Positions 32,892 to 44,002 of a DNA stretch of 64,000 nt are shown piece after piece. The notes beneath the pieces are model-generated. The model saw nothing but the letters and a program-made list of their open reading frames with translations. It had not been told where the DNA came from and searched no databases. Made by a program: the position numbers and the translations under genes. The first letter of the stretch is position 1, and each line of letters begins with the position of its first letter. Origin of the DNA: Lasiosphaeria ovina (Eukaryota > Ascomycota > Sordariomycetes > Sordariales > Lasiosphaeriaceae); NCBI GenBank assembly GCA_033439765.1, contig JAULSN010000003.1, positions 2,046,001-2,110,000 on the forward strand. The letters are read 5' to 3'.

Positions 32892-33105
32892 ACTAAAGCC
32901 GACCGATTTTTGCCTCCGATGAACGAGGACTAAGCAACGGATGTCAGCTCTAGGAAGATTAGCATCCCGATTATAGTCAGCACGGTGCAGCTAGTCTACT
33001 AAAACCGACGGATTTTCGCCTCCGATGAACGAGGACTTAGCAACGGATGTCAGATCTAGGAAGATTAGCATCCCGATTATAGTCAGCACGGTGCAGCTAG
33101 TGTCT
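32892..33105. repeat. Direct tandem duplication, about 107-bp unit
   Basis: Two nearly identical units, each containing gcctccgatgaacgaggact and cagcacggtgcagctagt, lie head to tail. They differ at only a few positions, in contrast to the more diverged satellite at 32.2-32.7 kb, so this duplication is younger. Confidence 0.82.
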
Positions 33106-33543
33106 CCGACAAGCTTGTGCGATCCCCACCACAATAACTGGGCGGAAAGCCCGAGTGCCGCCCCGCGGGTCATTATTCGGACCCTGCATTGAAGCTTTCT
33201 GTTCTAGGTAGGTGCATATCATAAGAGTGTAGTTTGGATATAAACCCGGCAACGTAGTACGGTGAATATCTCTATTTAAGTTTCCGTGGGTGCGTCGATG
33301 CTACGGATGATCCGGCTCTCTACACAGCGCCCTAGAGATATATTTCCGTATTCAACAACGCCGTCTATTTAACTGCACTCTCCAACTCCTTCTTGCTTGG
33401 GGTGGTAGTGAGCGCGATTTGACGCCTTCGTCAGTGCTATCACTATAACTGGAATAGTCCTAATCGTGCGACTTCGATCAGGTTTGCTCGCTTACCTCTC
33501 AACTTCAAATCATCTCTAACATGGACTAGAGTCACATCATAGG

Positions 33544-34900
33544 ATGAATCAAAGCCCAAAGATGGCGACAGCAGCACGGCGCCTGGCCACCCGACTCGAC
33601 GGCTGGGCGGCAAAGGTGTACCGGCCCATCGGCTTCACCAAGCCGTACAACTTCATCCTGTGGTTCTTGTCGACGTCGGGCCTCTTCGGCTTCGTGCTCT
33701 CGCGCCTGCCCTATCTCAACTACGACGGTGTCTTTTGTGCGCCCATCACGGAGCACACGGACCGCCACCTGCACCCGGCCCCGGGGGAGTGTTACTACCA
33801 CCAGCGCGGCCACACGCGCGTCGGCATGCTCATGCACCTAGCCACCATTCTGCCCGCCGGCCTGCTCGTCTGCCTCCAGTTCGTGCCCTTCATCCGCCAC
33901 CGCTGGATCCTGCTGCACCGCATCGTGGGATACCTCGTGATTCTGCTGTCGTTCGCCTCCACCGCCGGCGCCTTCATGGTTGTCCGCTTCTCCTTTGGCG
34001 GCGACCCGGACACCCAGGTCTTTCTAGGCGTGCTCGGGTCTGTGTTTCTGCTTGCGCTGGCGCTGGCATATATCAATATCAAGCGGCTGCAGATTGAGCA
34101 GCATAGGAAATGGATGCTGCGAGCGTGGTTCTATGTGCGTATTCCCGTCACCTTTGATTTTCTCTCTCCTTTCCTTGGTTTTTTTTTAAGAAAAGAATTT
34201 CTCTGCCTATTTCATTTCATTTCTTGTGCCTCAAACAGCTCCCATTAACCACATTGATCACCCCTACAGGCGTGCTCCATCATCACCCTCCGCGTTATCA
34301 GCATTCTCGGCACGCCGGTGATGACGCGCACGGGCACTTACTATACGGCTAGGGCATGCAAGATCGTTGACGACATCATGCACAACAACCAGTCGCTGGC
34401 CTTGGCTTTTTATCCGGACTGCCAGGCGTGGTATAACGGCACCGATCCCGAGCAGTTCGTCCTCGTCCACGGCGACGCGAAAGGCAACCCGGTGGAGGCG
34501 ATAGCCGCGGCGGGCATGATGTTTTCCGCCGCGGGATGGCTGGCCTTGACGCTGCATGCAATTGGAATCGAGATCTATGTGAGTTTCAAGCTAGATGCAT
34601 CCAGAAAGCGTCAACACTTGTGTGTCTGACGAACGTGCCAACCGATATGCTACTACGCAAAAATTTGAGGCTAACGTGATGGGTGGTAATTCCTAGCTCC
34701 AATTGACGCCCGCCGAACACGAGAGGTTGCGCAACGTGTCGTATCAGCGCCAGGTGCAGGCGGGCATGAATCACCCCGGGAGAGCCGGTCTAACGGCGGA
34801 CCGGCTAGGTGACAGCGCTACATGGAGGCCGGAGGAGACTGAAACGATAGTGCTGAAGGTAGAGAGCGATAAGGGGTCGAAAGAAGCAACGCAGGTCTAG
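33544..34900 (+). CDS. DUF2306-like multi-pass membrane protein
   Basis: Proposed CDS: join(33544..34134, 34270..34578, 34697..34900), 367 residues, all introns GT-AG and in phase 0. TM segments are visible at FILWFLSTSGLFGFVLS, MHLATILPAGLLVCLQF, IVGYLVILLSFASTAGAFMV and VFLGVLGSVFLLALALAY, with more in exons 2-3. The pair HLATILPAG...FIRHRWILLHRIVGY and IEQHRKWMLRAWFY (conserved His and Arg positions) is the family pattern. The C-terminal 68 residues are soluble and polar. The role of the family is unknown; it is probably plasma membrane or ER. It appears intact. Confidence 0.8.
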
Positions 34901-35480
34901 GGACGGAATCAGATCCGGTTGCGCATCTAACTATGTTGCCATTCTGGCTTGAAAATTCTTAAAATCAGAGCCAGTAGGTTAATGTAGGCAGCGTCTGGCG
35001 TAGTGATTCTCATATATCCCAAAGCTAGTGTATTACAAACCACTCGACTGTTTGGGTCAACTGTCTGTAAGAGCTGGACGCTCAGGGTTGGTGGGTTGGT
35101 AATTATGAAGATAGAACAGAGGGCAAGCGCCTATCGCACGGATAATACAGTCAAACTAGATTGCCACTCAAAGTATATGAGTGCAGAGAATGTATATTGC
35201 TTGCTTGAGGAACCAAGCAAGCTCTAAGACCGTGGCTACGGTCATCGTATATATCTATATATTGTGGCCCAATCACGATGCACCCGAGGTCCCGGGTCCC
35301 GGTCGCGGGCCACGGGTTAGCTACACTATCCCGGAGTCCCATGCCGGGACCTTAGGCAAGTGCAGCTCCCTCACTCAGGGCTGATTGGCCTAGTGGGCTC
35401 TAGGGGGTGCCCACCCTTATGCATACTTCAGGGATTCGTAATAGAGGAGTGTTTAAGAAACGACTTATAAACCTCTAATA
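34901..35480. repeat. AT-rich region with hairpins and LTR-like end
   Basis: A 9-bp perfect inverted repeat, gcttgcttg with caagcaagc, occurs at about 35199-35222. A gaccgt...acggtc hairpin follows at about 35227-35243. A segment near 35280-35445 resembles the end of the LTR-like element at 31.7 kb (cacccttatgcatacttcagggattcgtaa). No gene was recognised. Confidence 0.35.
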
Positions 35481-35559
35481 AGCCTAAAGGCCACTGCCCA
35501 CGCACCCAGCTTCCGCCAAACCTGAGACTACCCCCTCGTTAAATCCAGGTGGGCCACAA

Positions 35560-35830
35560 TGGGACGCAGTACCAGTAAACAAGACCGCTCCTACGCCAAC
35601 GGCAACGCGTAAAAACATCCAACAGGACACCACTGCGCCCCTCCGGGGAGACGCCCCGCAGTCCAGCACGGGGGACGACAAGGCCCCCGCTAGCAGCAGC
35701 AGCCAAAACGCAAAGGGACCACGGACAACTATGATAGATCCCTGGACGGGGCGAGGAAGAATCCCATCGTCATGCATGGTGGCCAGACGGCCCCGGCTAT
35801 TACGATCACGTCAGCTCCGAGCGAGACTAA
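35560..35830 (+). pseudogene. FHA-family fossil E: decayed tail of a member-C-like gene
   Basis: DNA similarity to the tail of member C is visible: cctacgccaacggcaacgcg followed by aaaacatcca here versus cctactacgccgacggcgca and aagaacattc at 40000-40030, and cagccaaaacgcaagg followed by gaccacgg in both. One frame reads APTPTATRKNIQQ against APTTPTAHKNIQG in member C. Similarity appears to run on into the 3' flank (a cctcacctac-like block near 36035 matching 40390). No FHA part remains. It is a same-strand copy, 4.4 kb upstream of member C. Confidence 0.5.
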
Positions 35831-36593
35831 GAAGTTTTTCAACGTTATTCTACAATAACCAAGCCTAGGCGTCTTTTTCTGGTAAGAAATGATCGTTTTT
35901 TTTTTCTTTCCTTTTTTCCCTTTACACGATGGTTTCTTCCACTTTGGTTCTTTTTTCTCACTCCCTGAGCATTTTAGTTTGGACACGGTTATATTACATG
36001 TTATTCTGACTTTTTGGAGTTCCATTTCCTCACCTACTTGCATAGCTTCGAACTCACATGGCTTTGTCAATGCTGTTCCCCTAATTGTCTCTGGTTCTCC
36101 TGTGCTAGTTTCTTTGCTGGCTGCCTAATCATGGCCATGCTGCCGCTCGCCCTGGAGCGCTCGGGACGTTCGCCAGGAGCTTGGGGAAAGCGGAGCACTC
36201 ACCCCTCGCCCATCCATATGTTGGTGCACACCCACCGACTGTGATAATCCAAGTTGGAGTTATTGAGTCCGGAGATTATTTTCCTGGGCTGGGCTGGGGA
36301 TCTGTTTTGTCGACGCCGAAATGACAGCCGCGGAAGTCATTACATTGAGAAAGCATGTAGACTTGAGGGTTATTTATTTACACTGGAAAAATCCAGTTGT
36401 TTATACAAAGGAGAACACACGGGACGGCAAAGTACCCTGTGCGGGGTAAATACGAGCACTTCATCGTTGTGGTAAGCACAGGGAGGGTGCCTCGTGTGCT
36501 CGGTGACAGGGGTGCTTTCTGGCGCCTCGTGTTTCCCGAGTTGGAGAAGAGTCTTGGACTGGTGTTTTCCTGACAGTTGCCAATTCCCATAGT

Positions 36594-37022
36594 GTGAGTG
36601 CACGGTTTCAATTGCCTATGGCGGACCCGTCTGAAGTCCGAAACGGAGTCGGCGCCTGTCGGCCCATGACCGCGCCGTGCCATACTGTATTACCCGACCC
36701 TGCTCGATGTCGGACGGCCCTGTTGGCGAGCAGCTGTCCTGGGGTTACACCGGCCACGTTTGGGGTTACGATGGTGGAGCGGAAAGGGGTGATAGAGCAC
36801 GCACGCCATTGTTACCGCTTGGACTTCATGAGCAAGAACGGGTTCCTACCATATGGCGTAGCTATGGCCTTACGGATGGATACGGATCGGCCTAAGGCAA
36901 ATGAGCTTCTCAGATACCCTCTTAATAGTTCACGGAGTTTGCCCCGTCAACACAAGCCGCCACCCATGGACCAGCACTCGCCGCCAACACTTCTTCCAAA
37001 CCCAGCAGCTAAACTTCCTTAG
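36594..37022 (+). other. Open frame of unknown nature
   Basis: A 142-codon frame (MADPSEVRNGVGACRP...; RLDFMSKNGFLPYGV; ending PNPAAKLP) lies just upstream of fossil D. I recognise no domain. It may be part of the degraded body of that locus or chance. It is reported only because of its position. Confidence 0.2.
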
Positions 37023-37129
37023 CGGGCCAGGCAGAACCCAAGACAAAAGCCCAAACGCCGGCTCTGGGAGGCAATTTCCTGATGGTTCCCGGCACCGTGC
37101 CCCCACTCCTAAGAGCCCATGCGCAGCAA

Positions 37130-37380
37130 ATCAGCAGACAGCCCCTTCCTTAAACTAAAGAGGCCAACTAAAGGACGCAGCAATAAAGGCGGCCAAGAAG
37201 CCTACTACGACAACCGCGCGCACGAACATTAAGGCCATCCTGACAGCCGAGTCGGATCGAGGCGCCAGCCCGGCGTCGGACGCAGGAGGAAAAGACAAGG
37301 TCAAGGACCACGCTGAACCGCCCAGGCCGCCAAAGCGAAAGAAAACCAGGGATCAGCACAACAGATGCGACGACGGTTGA
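37130..37380 (+). pseudogene. FHA-family fossil D: decayed tail of a member-C-like gene
   Basis: The frame ending at 37380 reads KKPTTTTARTNIKAIL, DRGASPASDAGG, PPRPPKRKKTRDQHN and DDG before TGA. It aligns with member C: TTPTAHKNIQGIM, EHGGSPEP, RPQPKRKATTEDHD and SHDG. An upstream in-frame TAA and absence of the FHA half show that only the tail survives. Same strand as E, C and F. Confidence 0.6.
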
Positions 37381-38106
37381 AGGACAAACCCCATCACCCC
37401 GAACCGTCCCATGACTATCTGTAGTATGTTGGACCCCACGGCCATTACTAGCACGCACGCGGCTTAAAGATGCGCGGGATTTTTTTGAAGAAGCTGTCCC
37501 CAAGAGATAAGAAGCCAACGTCCCGGAGGGACTGGAGATGCACGGTAGCAGTCGGAGCAGCTGCGACAGGCAGTCAGTCGACACTACCGCGATCCTGTGT
37601 GGTGGTGGTAGTTTGTTGCCCACGGTGGTGGATGCAGCCTCCAGGGTCTAGCCCGGAGACCGGACAAAGAAGAGACGAGAGACGGCTAATAATAATACAC
37701 AAAACACGCAAAATAATACAAGCCACGGTGAAGACGGAGGACTACGTCTCTCGAAAAAGGATGTGATCTCTGAAGAATGGCTAGAAAGAAAGCAAAGAGC
37801 GATTCGGGCCCTCTGACCAGAGGAAGGGCGAGCTCCCCACCTTATATGAGGTAGGCAGGCCAAGGAAAAAGGAAAGTACACTAGATTACATTGGACAAGG
37901 GAGTGAACATCCCCCTTTTTACCCGGCCCCTGAACCCGTGATAGTGAGTGGTTTTCAGGTTTGGGTTCTGGCTCTGGTTCCGGTTACACGCCAAGTCCAG
38001 GTTTGCTCCGACCTTTGCCCTTTACTTCAGGATGGAGTCTCTCGCTGGTTGGCGACATAAGTCCATATCATCGGCATACCATACTATAGACAAAGCGACA
38101 AAGTCC
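37381..38106. other. Spacer with a repeat-alpha-like block
   Basis: ccccaccttatatgaggtaggcagg at about 37837 resembles the palindromic centre of repeat alpha (2207-2224, 58068). No gene was recognised. Confidence 0.3.
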
Positions 38107-38368
38107 GTACTTAGCACTCACTCACTCAGTTTGTATTATGTCTGCGCTGCACAAAGCGCCCGGCCATTCCACAGTTACAAGAAAGGAACTTTAGTGAATT
38201 TTTACCACTGATACGAAAATAGAGGATTAATTAGGTACAAACCGACGTACTCAGCACTCATTCACTCATTTTGTGTTATAGCTGCACAAAGCGCCCGGTC
38301 ATTTCATAATTACAAGAAACAACTTTGGTAGATTTTTACCAATTTTACAAAAATAGCGTATTAATTAC
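38107..38368. repeat. Direct tandem duplication, about 140-bp period
   Basis: Units at 38107-38235 and 38247-38368 share agcactca(c/t)tcactca, gctgcacaaagcgcccgg, ttacaagaaa and atttttacca, ending attaatta. Differences are mainly C/T. Confidence 0.78.
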
Positions 38369-39213
38369 AAAACAGTTTGTCCAACGTCTTGTCGAACCCG
38401 CGACAGGCCCCGCGGCAGCCCTCGCCGCGGCAGCAGCAGCTTCTGTAGCACCATCCACGATGCTGCACGTAGGTAACAGAACAGCGTTTCGTGTGCACAA
38501 CTCCAGCCGTCATTGTGAGAGAACCGGGGAGGTTGCGGCCGATTTCACACCAACTCGAAACCACGGCAAGGTCGGGGGCTGCTTCAGAGTCCGCGCCGAG
38601 TCCTCCGAGCAGCTCCAATCTGAGTGTGGAGCTTCCCGCGCGGCGCGTGGCATGTCAAGGTCACGGCCAGGGCCTCGGCTGGACATCTGCGGCGTTCGTT
38701 TGAGCTTTATTCCTTGCCGCTGCGCCCGGATAAGGACCGCATCCTCCGGCTCCAGGGTTCTTCGGTGGTCACGGCCAATGGCACCAACCCATCAACGTCG
38801 CCGGTTGCATGGTCCCGACAAATTGACCCTACAAGCAACCCGATTATTAATGTTACCTGACCAAAATGAACTTGGCGCTGCCCGAGAGGCCATGGCCGGT
38901 AAGCCGCCCTTGCCACTTCCCATTGCTTCACACGCTTGGAAATGCTACCGTATCATCGACGGCCGAAAACAACGGCCACCTCCTCGAGGCTTGTGTGCGG
39001 GCTGCTGACTTAGCAAGCTAATTACCCGGTACAATTGAGTCTCGTCTCTGCATTGTGTCTTGTTTATAAACTTACTGGTCTGCATCTAGGTAGGCTTTGA
39101 GACTTGTTGCGATATTTCGTATCACGCCTTCATTTGACACTTCACTGCGCTCCATCTATTGTTCCGCCTTTAATACACGCCAGATAGCGTTCCCGACTCG
39201 GACCAGGCCAGTC
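38369..39213. other. Region upstream of FHA gene C
   Basis: A GC-rich stretch, 38390-38750, holds overlapping frames on the plus strand (one reads LRRSFELYSLPLRPDKDR) that look partly coding but shift frame and match nothing I can name. They may be gene debris. 39009-39213 is the likely promoter of the gene at 39214. Confidence 0.3.
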
Positions 39214-40242
39214 ATGCCCGCCAACGAGAAGGTAATATTTGACGTCGTATTTGCCATATTTCCATCCAGCGATACCGCGAAAACGATTTTCAACAAAAAT
39301 GAAGCCGAAGAGAGAAATTGCTGCCGGGCAATCGGTACCATAAATTTGGAAGACCCCACGAGAACGGGCCGAACAGGGTTTCTTATTTGTCGTACTTGGC
39401 AAGGTAGTTGGAAATGGACCCCGATGGGAAAGCAAAAGAAGGGGAGACTTTTCTCGTTCGGCAGCGATGAAGACAACGATCTGATTCTACCGCACGATGA
39501 CCAAAAGTACGGTGCATTCCACGGCTTCTTATTTATATCTAAAGCTGGTGAACTTGTTCTCGCAGGTTTACACACGGGGCTGCAACTCCACAAGATCTTT
39601 CCGCAGCAGGCCCGTGCCGCGGAAGTTCTCGAACTCCACGAAGTTGCAGCCGATGGCCCGGGTGGAGGAACTTCCCAGTCGTCTATGCGCCAACGGGCTA
39701 TCTCCCGTGATCATAGGGATTACCGCATTACGATTTCAAACGGCGCAGAATTCTTGCTACAGTGGGGCTTCGGCTTCGGACCTCAACCATATAACAAAGT
39801 GAAAGGGATCACGGGATGGAGTGCCATCCGAGCAATGAATGACTTTGCACTTCAAATAGAACGGACCGATAACCAAACCAATCAAACGAGCACAGAACCG
39901 GCCAGCACAAAGGTCAGACCCGCGGCACCAAGATCCCCCAACACAGTGGCGAGGCCCTTCAAGTCTCTGCCTGCAGCAAGGACGGCCACGACAGCAGCCC
40001 CTACTACGCCGACGGCGCACAAGAACATTCAGGGCATCATGACACCCCCAGGGTCGGAACATGGTGGCAGCCCGGAGCCGCAAGAGTGGATGCCGACCCG
40101 CCGTCCGCAGCCAAAACGCAAGGCGACCACGGAAGACCACGACAGATCCCACGACGGGATTACGGCAAATCCCAGTAGTCGCCCGGCCAAGGATACGGCG
40201 CTGCAGAATGTCCCGGAGATTTTGATCTCGGAGCACCACTAG
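39214..40242 (+). CDS. FHA-like domain protein without kinase (family member C)
   Basis: A single-exon frame of 342 residues from MPANEKVIFDVVFAIF. Residues about 75-125 correspond to the FHA region of members A and F: GRLFSFGSDEDNDLILP, then YGAFHGFLFISKAGELVL. As in A, the conserved GR is GS. The S-x-x-H pair is reduced to the His. A second conserved block, NGAEFLLQWGFGF, matches the post-FHA segment (FTIGVEICFKFKW in A). Where the others have a kinase, C passes directly into a Thr, Pro and Ala-rich tail with RPQPKRKATTED, a likely nuclear signal, and ends SEHH. The frame is intact despite lacking the catalytic module, so it may be a natural FHA-only form or a truncation that has kept a frame. 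Decayed tail copies E and D lie upstream. Confidence 0.7.
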   Translation: MPANEKVIFDVVFAIFPSSDTAKTIFNKNEAEERNCCRAIGTINLEDPTRTGRTGFLICRTWQGSWKWTPMGKQKKGRLFSFGSDEDNDLILPHDDQKYGAFHGFLFISKAGELVLAGLHTGLQLHKIFPQQARAAEVLELHEVAADGPGGGTSQSSMRQRAISRDHRDYRITISNGAEFLLQWGFGFGPQPYNKVKGITGWSAIRAMNDFALQIERTDNQTNQTSTEPASTKVRPAAPRSPNTVARPFKSLPAARTATTAAPTTPTAHKNIQGIMTPPGSEHGGSPEPQEWMPTRRPQPKRKATTEDHDRSHDGITANPSSRPAKDTALQNVPEILISEHH

Positions 40243-40984
40243 TGTCGTTGTAGGCAAACGAGCGCGATTTCTTTTCGTCTCTCTGCGTTGGCTTTACTTT
40301 GTCTCTTCACTCACTTGATGTTTTGGTTGGTTACCTCGGAAACGGCCTGGCTGCGGGTTCTGTTTGGTTTTGTAGAGTCCCATTGCGTCACCTATTTCAG
40401 TACATTTAATGTTGTTTTGTTATGACGGCTCAACTTTAACCATAAGTTGAGTTTTAATTCTAGTTTAAATACCCTGTCGCCGCAGCAAGGTTCAAATGCC
40501 GTGTACTTGTAGACTTACTGGGTGTCTCATGGTCGGTGCCAAGACCTGCTTTTCTCGTGTCTGCACACCAGGCGCGAACCGTCCCGACTCGACAGGCGCA
40601 GTCGCATCCACCCGGAAGATATTTCAGGTATAGATCGCCGTTGAGCGGCAGCGGCGTGACTCGCACTGGGCCATGACGTGAATCGTGGTGCCATTCGCTA
40701 CGATGGTCACGGGGCTGGGCGAATACGAGGTCGTCAGCCGGGCCAGCCACTCGGGATTCGACGGACCACCAGTGCCAAGAGGATTTGTTTTCAGCTACGC
40801 TGGCAGTCACACACCCGACACGGCCGGATACGGGGTTCCTGCAAATGAGGAATATTACCCAGGGGTCTTGCGCGTATAAATAAAGTGAAGCGGCTGGTTT
40901 TTCGTCGCTTCTCGACTTTGGCGGATTTAGACTCTCAAGCCAGACACAGCAGTCACGGACGACCAAAGAAACAAAAATCCCAAA
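40243..40984. other. Intergenic region
   Basis: 3' flank of member C and the promoter of the secreted-protein gene. No other feature was recognised. Confidence 0.4.
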
Positions 40985-41602
40985 ATGACGTCGGCAAAAC
41001 TGCTCGTCCTGCTCGGGGCGCTCACCGCCTCGGCGCAGGCGACAGACTACTTCTTCCGGTTCGTGGGCGGCAACGCCATCACGCACGGGCAGCGGCTGCG
41101 GCTCAACAACTCGATCCCGCTGATCTCGCCGGGGGTGACGGCGGCGCCGTACAACGACGCGGACCACTTCAGCCGCATCTCCATCGTCGATGCATCGCCC
41201 TCGACGCTCTTCGTGGTGCCGACGAACCCGCACCCGCCGCCGGTGCCGGGCTACTACGGGCTCAGCGGCGCCGAGGGCGTGCCCGACGCGTTCCGCCTGC
41301 TGCAGTCGTACCACCCCGCCGACGAGCCCGCGCCGTTCCTGTACCAGGCTTGGGAGCTCGTGACAAAGTGCGATGGTTCTGCGCTGCTGCGCTACGCCAA
41401 CGACCCCTACGACGAGCGCCGCTGGGTCGCTGTCAAGGAGACGACGCAGGCCGGGGTTGCTCGCTGGGTGCCCTGGTGGATCAAGCCGACCGCTGAAAAC
41501 TTTGCTGCGCTCGCCGCGTGGGACTTGGAGGTGGCTGACCTCGAACTGGTCGTCGCGACGGGGCCGGTGGCTTCTAACGCGCCGGGCGGAGTGGTGGAGT
41601 GA
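40985..41602 (+). CDS. Small secreted protein, unknown family
   Basis: 205 residues in one exon. A clear signal peptide, MTSAKLLVLLGALTASAQA, has cleavage expected after AQA, giving a mature protein beginning TDYFFRFVGG. The mature part is about 186 residues with one cysteine, many Pro, Ala and Trp, and no TM segment or GPI-type end. There is no known domain. GC content is higher than in the flanks and the third codon position is strongly GC, as in expressed genes. It lies between two FHA-family genes on the same strand. Confidence 0.72.
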   Translation: MTSAKLLVLLGALTASAQATDYFFRFVGGNAITHGQRLRLNNSIPLISPGVTAAPYNDADHFSRISIVDASPSTLFVVPTNPHPPPVPGYYGLSGAEGVPDAFRLLQSYHPADEPAPFLYQAWELVTKCDGSALLRYANDPYDERRWVAVKETTQAGVARWVPWWIKPTAENFAALAAWDLEVADLELVVATGPVASNAPGGVVE

Positions 41603-42147
41603 AAGTGGGTCTGATTGGGGGCTGGCGTTGGCGGAAGGGATTATCTTGCTTTTGCATTTGCGACTTGTTTTGCCAGAGGACGTGTCTTCTGTGCTCGGGG
41701 AGTCTGCCACTAGTTGTTGTCTTGGGAATTGAGGCCAGTGTTTGGCAGAAATGTGGCGTCTCAAACGAGCATGTTATAATTAGCGAGAGCAGCGGAGCAT
41801 CAAGCTCGCCAACCGGGCTTTCTTGCCGCAAGAAATCCTGCAAGTGGGGGCCGTACCCACAAAACTATGTTTCTTCCAACAAAGTCCGAGCCGAACGTGT
41901 CTTGAAACCAACCACAGCCATAGTCGCAATGCTCGCTTTTTCTCAAACGACCGACCCGCTCGGCGGGCCGTTTCGTTGCAAAGATGACGCCCTTCGAGTT
42001 GGAGGGTGTTGAAAATGGCTAGCCGACACCCTGGCCAAGGAATGTGTCTCGCTAAAAGAGGCATCCAGCGCCTCTCTAAACGGATGGTTGAATACCTACC
42101 AGGTTTTGAATATTCCCGCCTTTTAACACCACCCTTTCCTATCTGCA
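41603..42147. other. Intergenic region
   Basis: 3' flank of the secreted-protein gene and promoter of member F. No feature was recognised. Confidence 0.4.
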
Positions 42148-44002
42148 ATGACAAGTCTCGGCACCGGCACGCCGGCGGCTGCCTCGACCAACCAAGCTAT
42201 AGGTGGAAATCTGTTCACGCTAATTGCGCGAAACAAGAAAGCCTTGCAGATCCTCAACCTGCCAGCCAACAAGCCGCACATGAAGGATAAAAAAGCCCCG
42301 GATGACGGAAAAGAGATTCAAAGCTTCCCGGTGGACTGCAGAAGGGATGCCAAAAGAAAAGGACAGCTGCTGTCATTTGGTCGGAGCCCTGACAATGACA
42401 TCGTCCTCCCGCCGGACAATCCGGATTACGCCGATCACCATTGCTTCTTCTTCCTCGACGACCAGAGCGCCGGCGAGCTCATGCTGCGCGACTTGTCGCC
42501 GCAAAGGCAGACCGACATTCACCTCCAAGGCTGGCCCGCCGAGCAAGCCGCGCTCTACCGGCTCCAACACAATGCCAAACACGTCCAACGAGTCATCCCC
42601 AGGAGTGGCGGGGCGGTGATACTTTTCACGATTGGCAGATCCGATCCCGCGCAGGGCCTCGTACAAGCAGTCTTTACGCTAGAGTGGCGCGACGAATATC
42701 TGGAAAAACCCGGGAACCCGCTAGCCCAGCGGTCACTGGTACAAGCGGCGCTCGGGCTGGCAAAGGAGGCTACCAAAGCTGGTGTTCCACCCGTCGACAA
42801 TGTAATGCCTGCGAGTTTCGGGGCGAAAACCGTGACACGGCACGAACCGATACACTACTACGTTCCGCTCGGGAGCGGCTTTTTCGGCGAAGCGGCCAAA
42901 GCTGTCCACCTAGAGACTGGGCAGGTGATGGCCGTCAAGAGGCCGAAGCCTAAAGCGAACGTAGACAAGCAAAAAAAGTTGGAATCATCTCTAGAAGATT
43001 GCTGCGAAACCATTGAAAAAGAGGCGAAATATGGGGTGAAGCTGAAACATGTTAGTACTAGAACCCGTCTCCCCAGCCTAATAATTAGTCTCGTTCTTTG
43101 CTAATCATCTCGTCGATGGTCTTTAGCTGCACATTGTCGAAGTCTTTGGCTGGGAGAAGGGTGGGACACTTGGAGATCTCAGGCTCATTTCCCGCATGTA
43201 TGACGGAGACCTGTCCCAGCTCATCCCTCCCCGCAATTTGCACAACCAAGTTCTTGGTGACAAGTGCGTGAAACCGATGATTTATTCGTATGACTGGATG
43301 GAGCGCCTGGTCGAGCATCTGCTGGCCGGTCTGACGTATTTGCAGGATCAGAAGGTCGTCCATTATGACCTCAAGATTCCGAACATCTTTTTCATGTTCA
43401 GCCCATTGCCAGACCATCCCCGTATCCCCAACTACTGGCCGGGAGATGGTAAACCAACGTACGACTTTGTGATTGGGGATTTCGGGTCCGCGAGTGAAGT
43501 CGCGGCCGCCCACGACAAAAGCGTTATCATCCGTGCCCGTACTGCCGACGAGAGGCAATACTACCTCCCACCCGAGGTTGCAGAATCTGTTGCCGGAAAT
43601 GACAGGTGGGAGAGAGGCACCGAGACCACCGATCCCTACATCCTGAGCATTTTTTTGGCCCAGGTGGAGGGGCTGATATGCCCGCAGGAGTTCAAAATGT
43701 CCTACGAGAGGTGGTGCGCCAAGCTGACAGCGCTCGGGATCAAAGACGCCCAGAACGTGTACAATGACGGGGATTCCGACAAGGCGTCCGACGGCACTAG
43801 CTGGTTCACTCGCCTGGAGTGGCTCGCCAATTACGGATACGACGAAAAGTCAAAAGACGCCACGCCAGTCCTGCCCCGTAGGTTCAAGAATCTCCTGGTG
43901 AAGGACTACACTAAGCGCTTCACTGCGCGCAAATGTCTCGACGGGTTCACGGCTAAGGACTACATCATGACGCAGCCCGGAAAGGGGAAGGCAACGGCTT
44001 GA
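42148..44002 (+). CDS. FHA-like domain plus protein kinase (family member F)
   Basis: Proposed CDS: join(42148..43050, 43127..44002), 592 residues; intron gttagt...tttag, phase 0. Residues about 70-120 are FHA-like: LLSFGRSPDNDIVLP keeps the GR, but the S-x-x-H is A-D-H-H, and the LRDLSPQ turn follows. The kinase domain is about 238-560: LGSGFFGEA glycine loop, Lys in AVKRPK (about 264), Glu in TIEKEAK, catalytic loop VVHYDLKIPN with Asp 382 and Asn, and IGDFGSA with DFG intact. The HRD Arg is Tyr. LPPEV replaces APE, and the activation segment is long. The three catalytic residues are present, so it may be active, unlike member A. The C-terminal tail after the kinase is short (TQPGKGKATA) with no PKRK motif. 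Its neighbours are a secreted-protein gene and FHA-only member C. Confidence 0.82.

Noticed and set aside
40460..41764. Minus-strand open frame of 434 codons overlapping the secreted-protein gene
   Set aside because: It is antisense to a GC-rich gene with a clear signal peptide, is rich in Arg, His and Val, and has no domain. Long antisense frames are expected in GC-rich genes.
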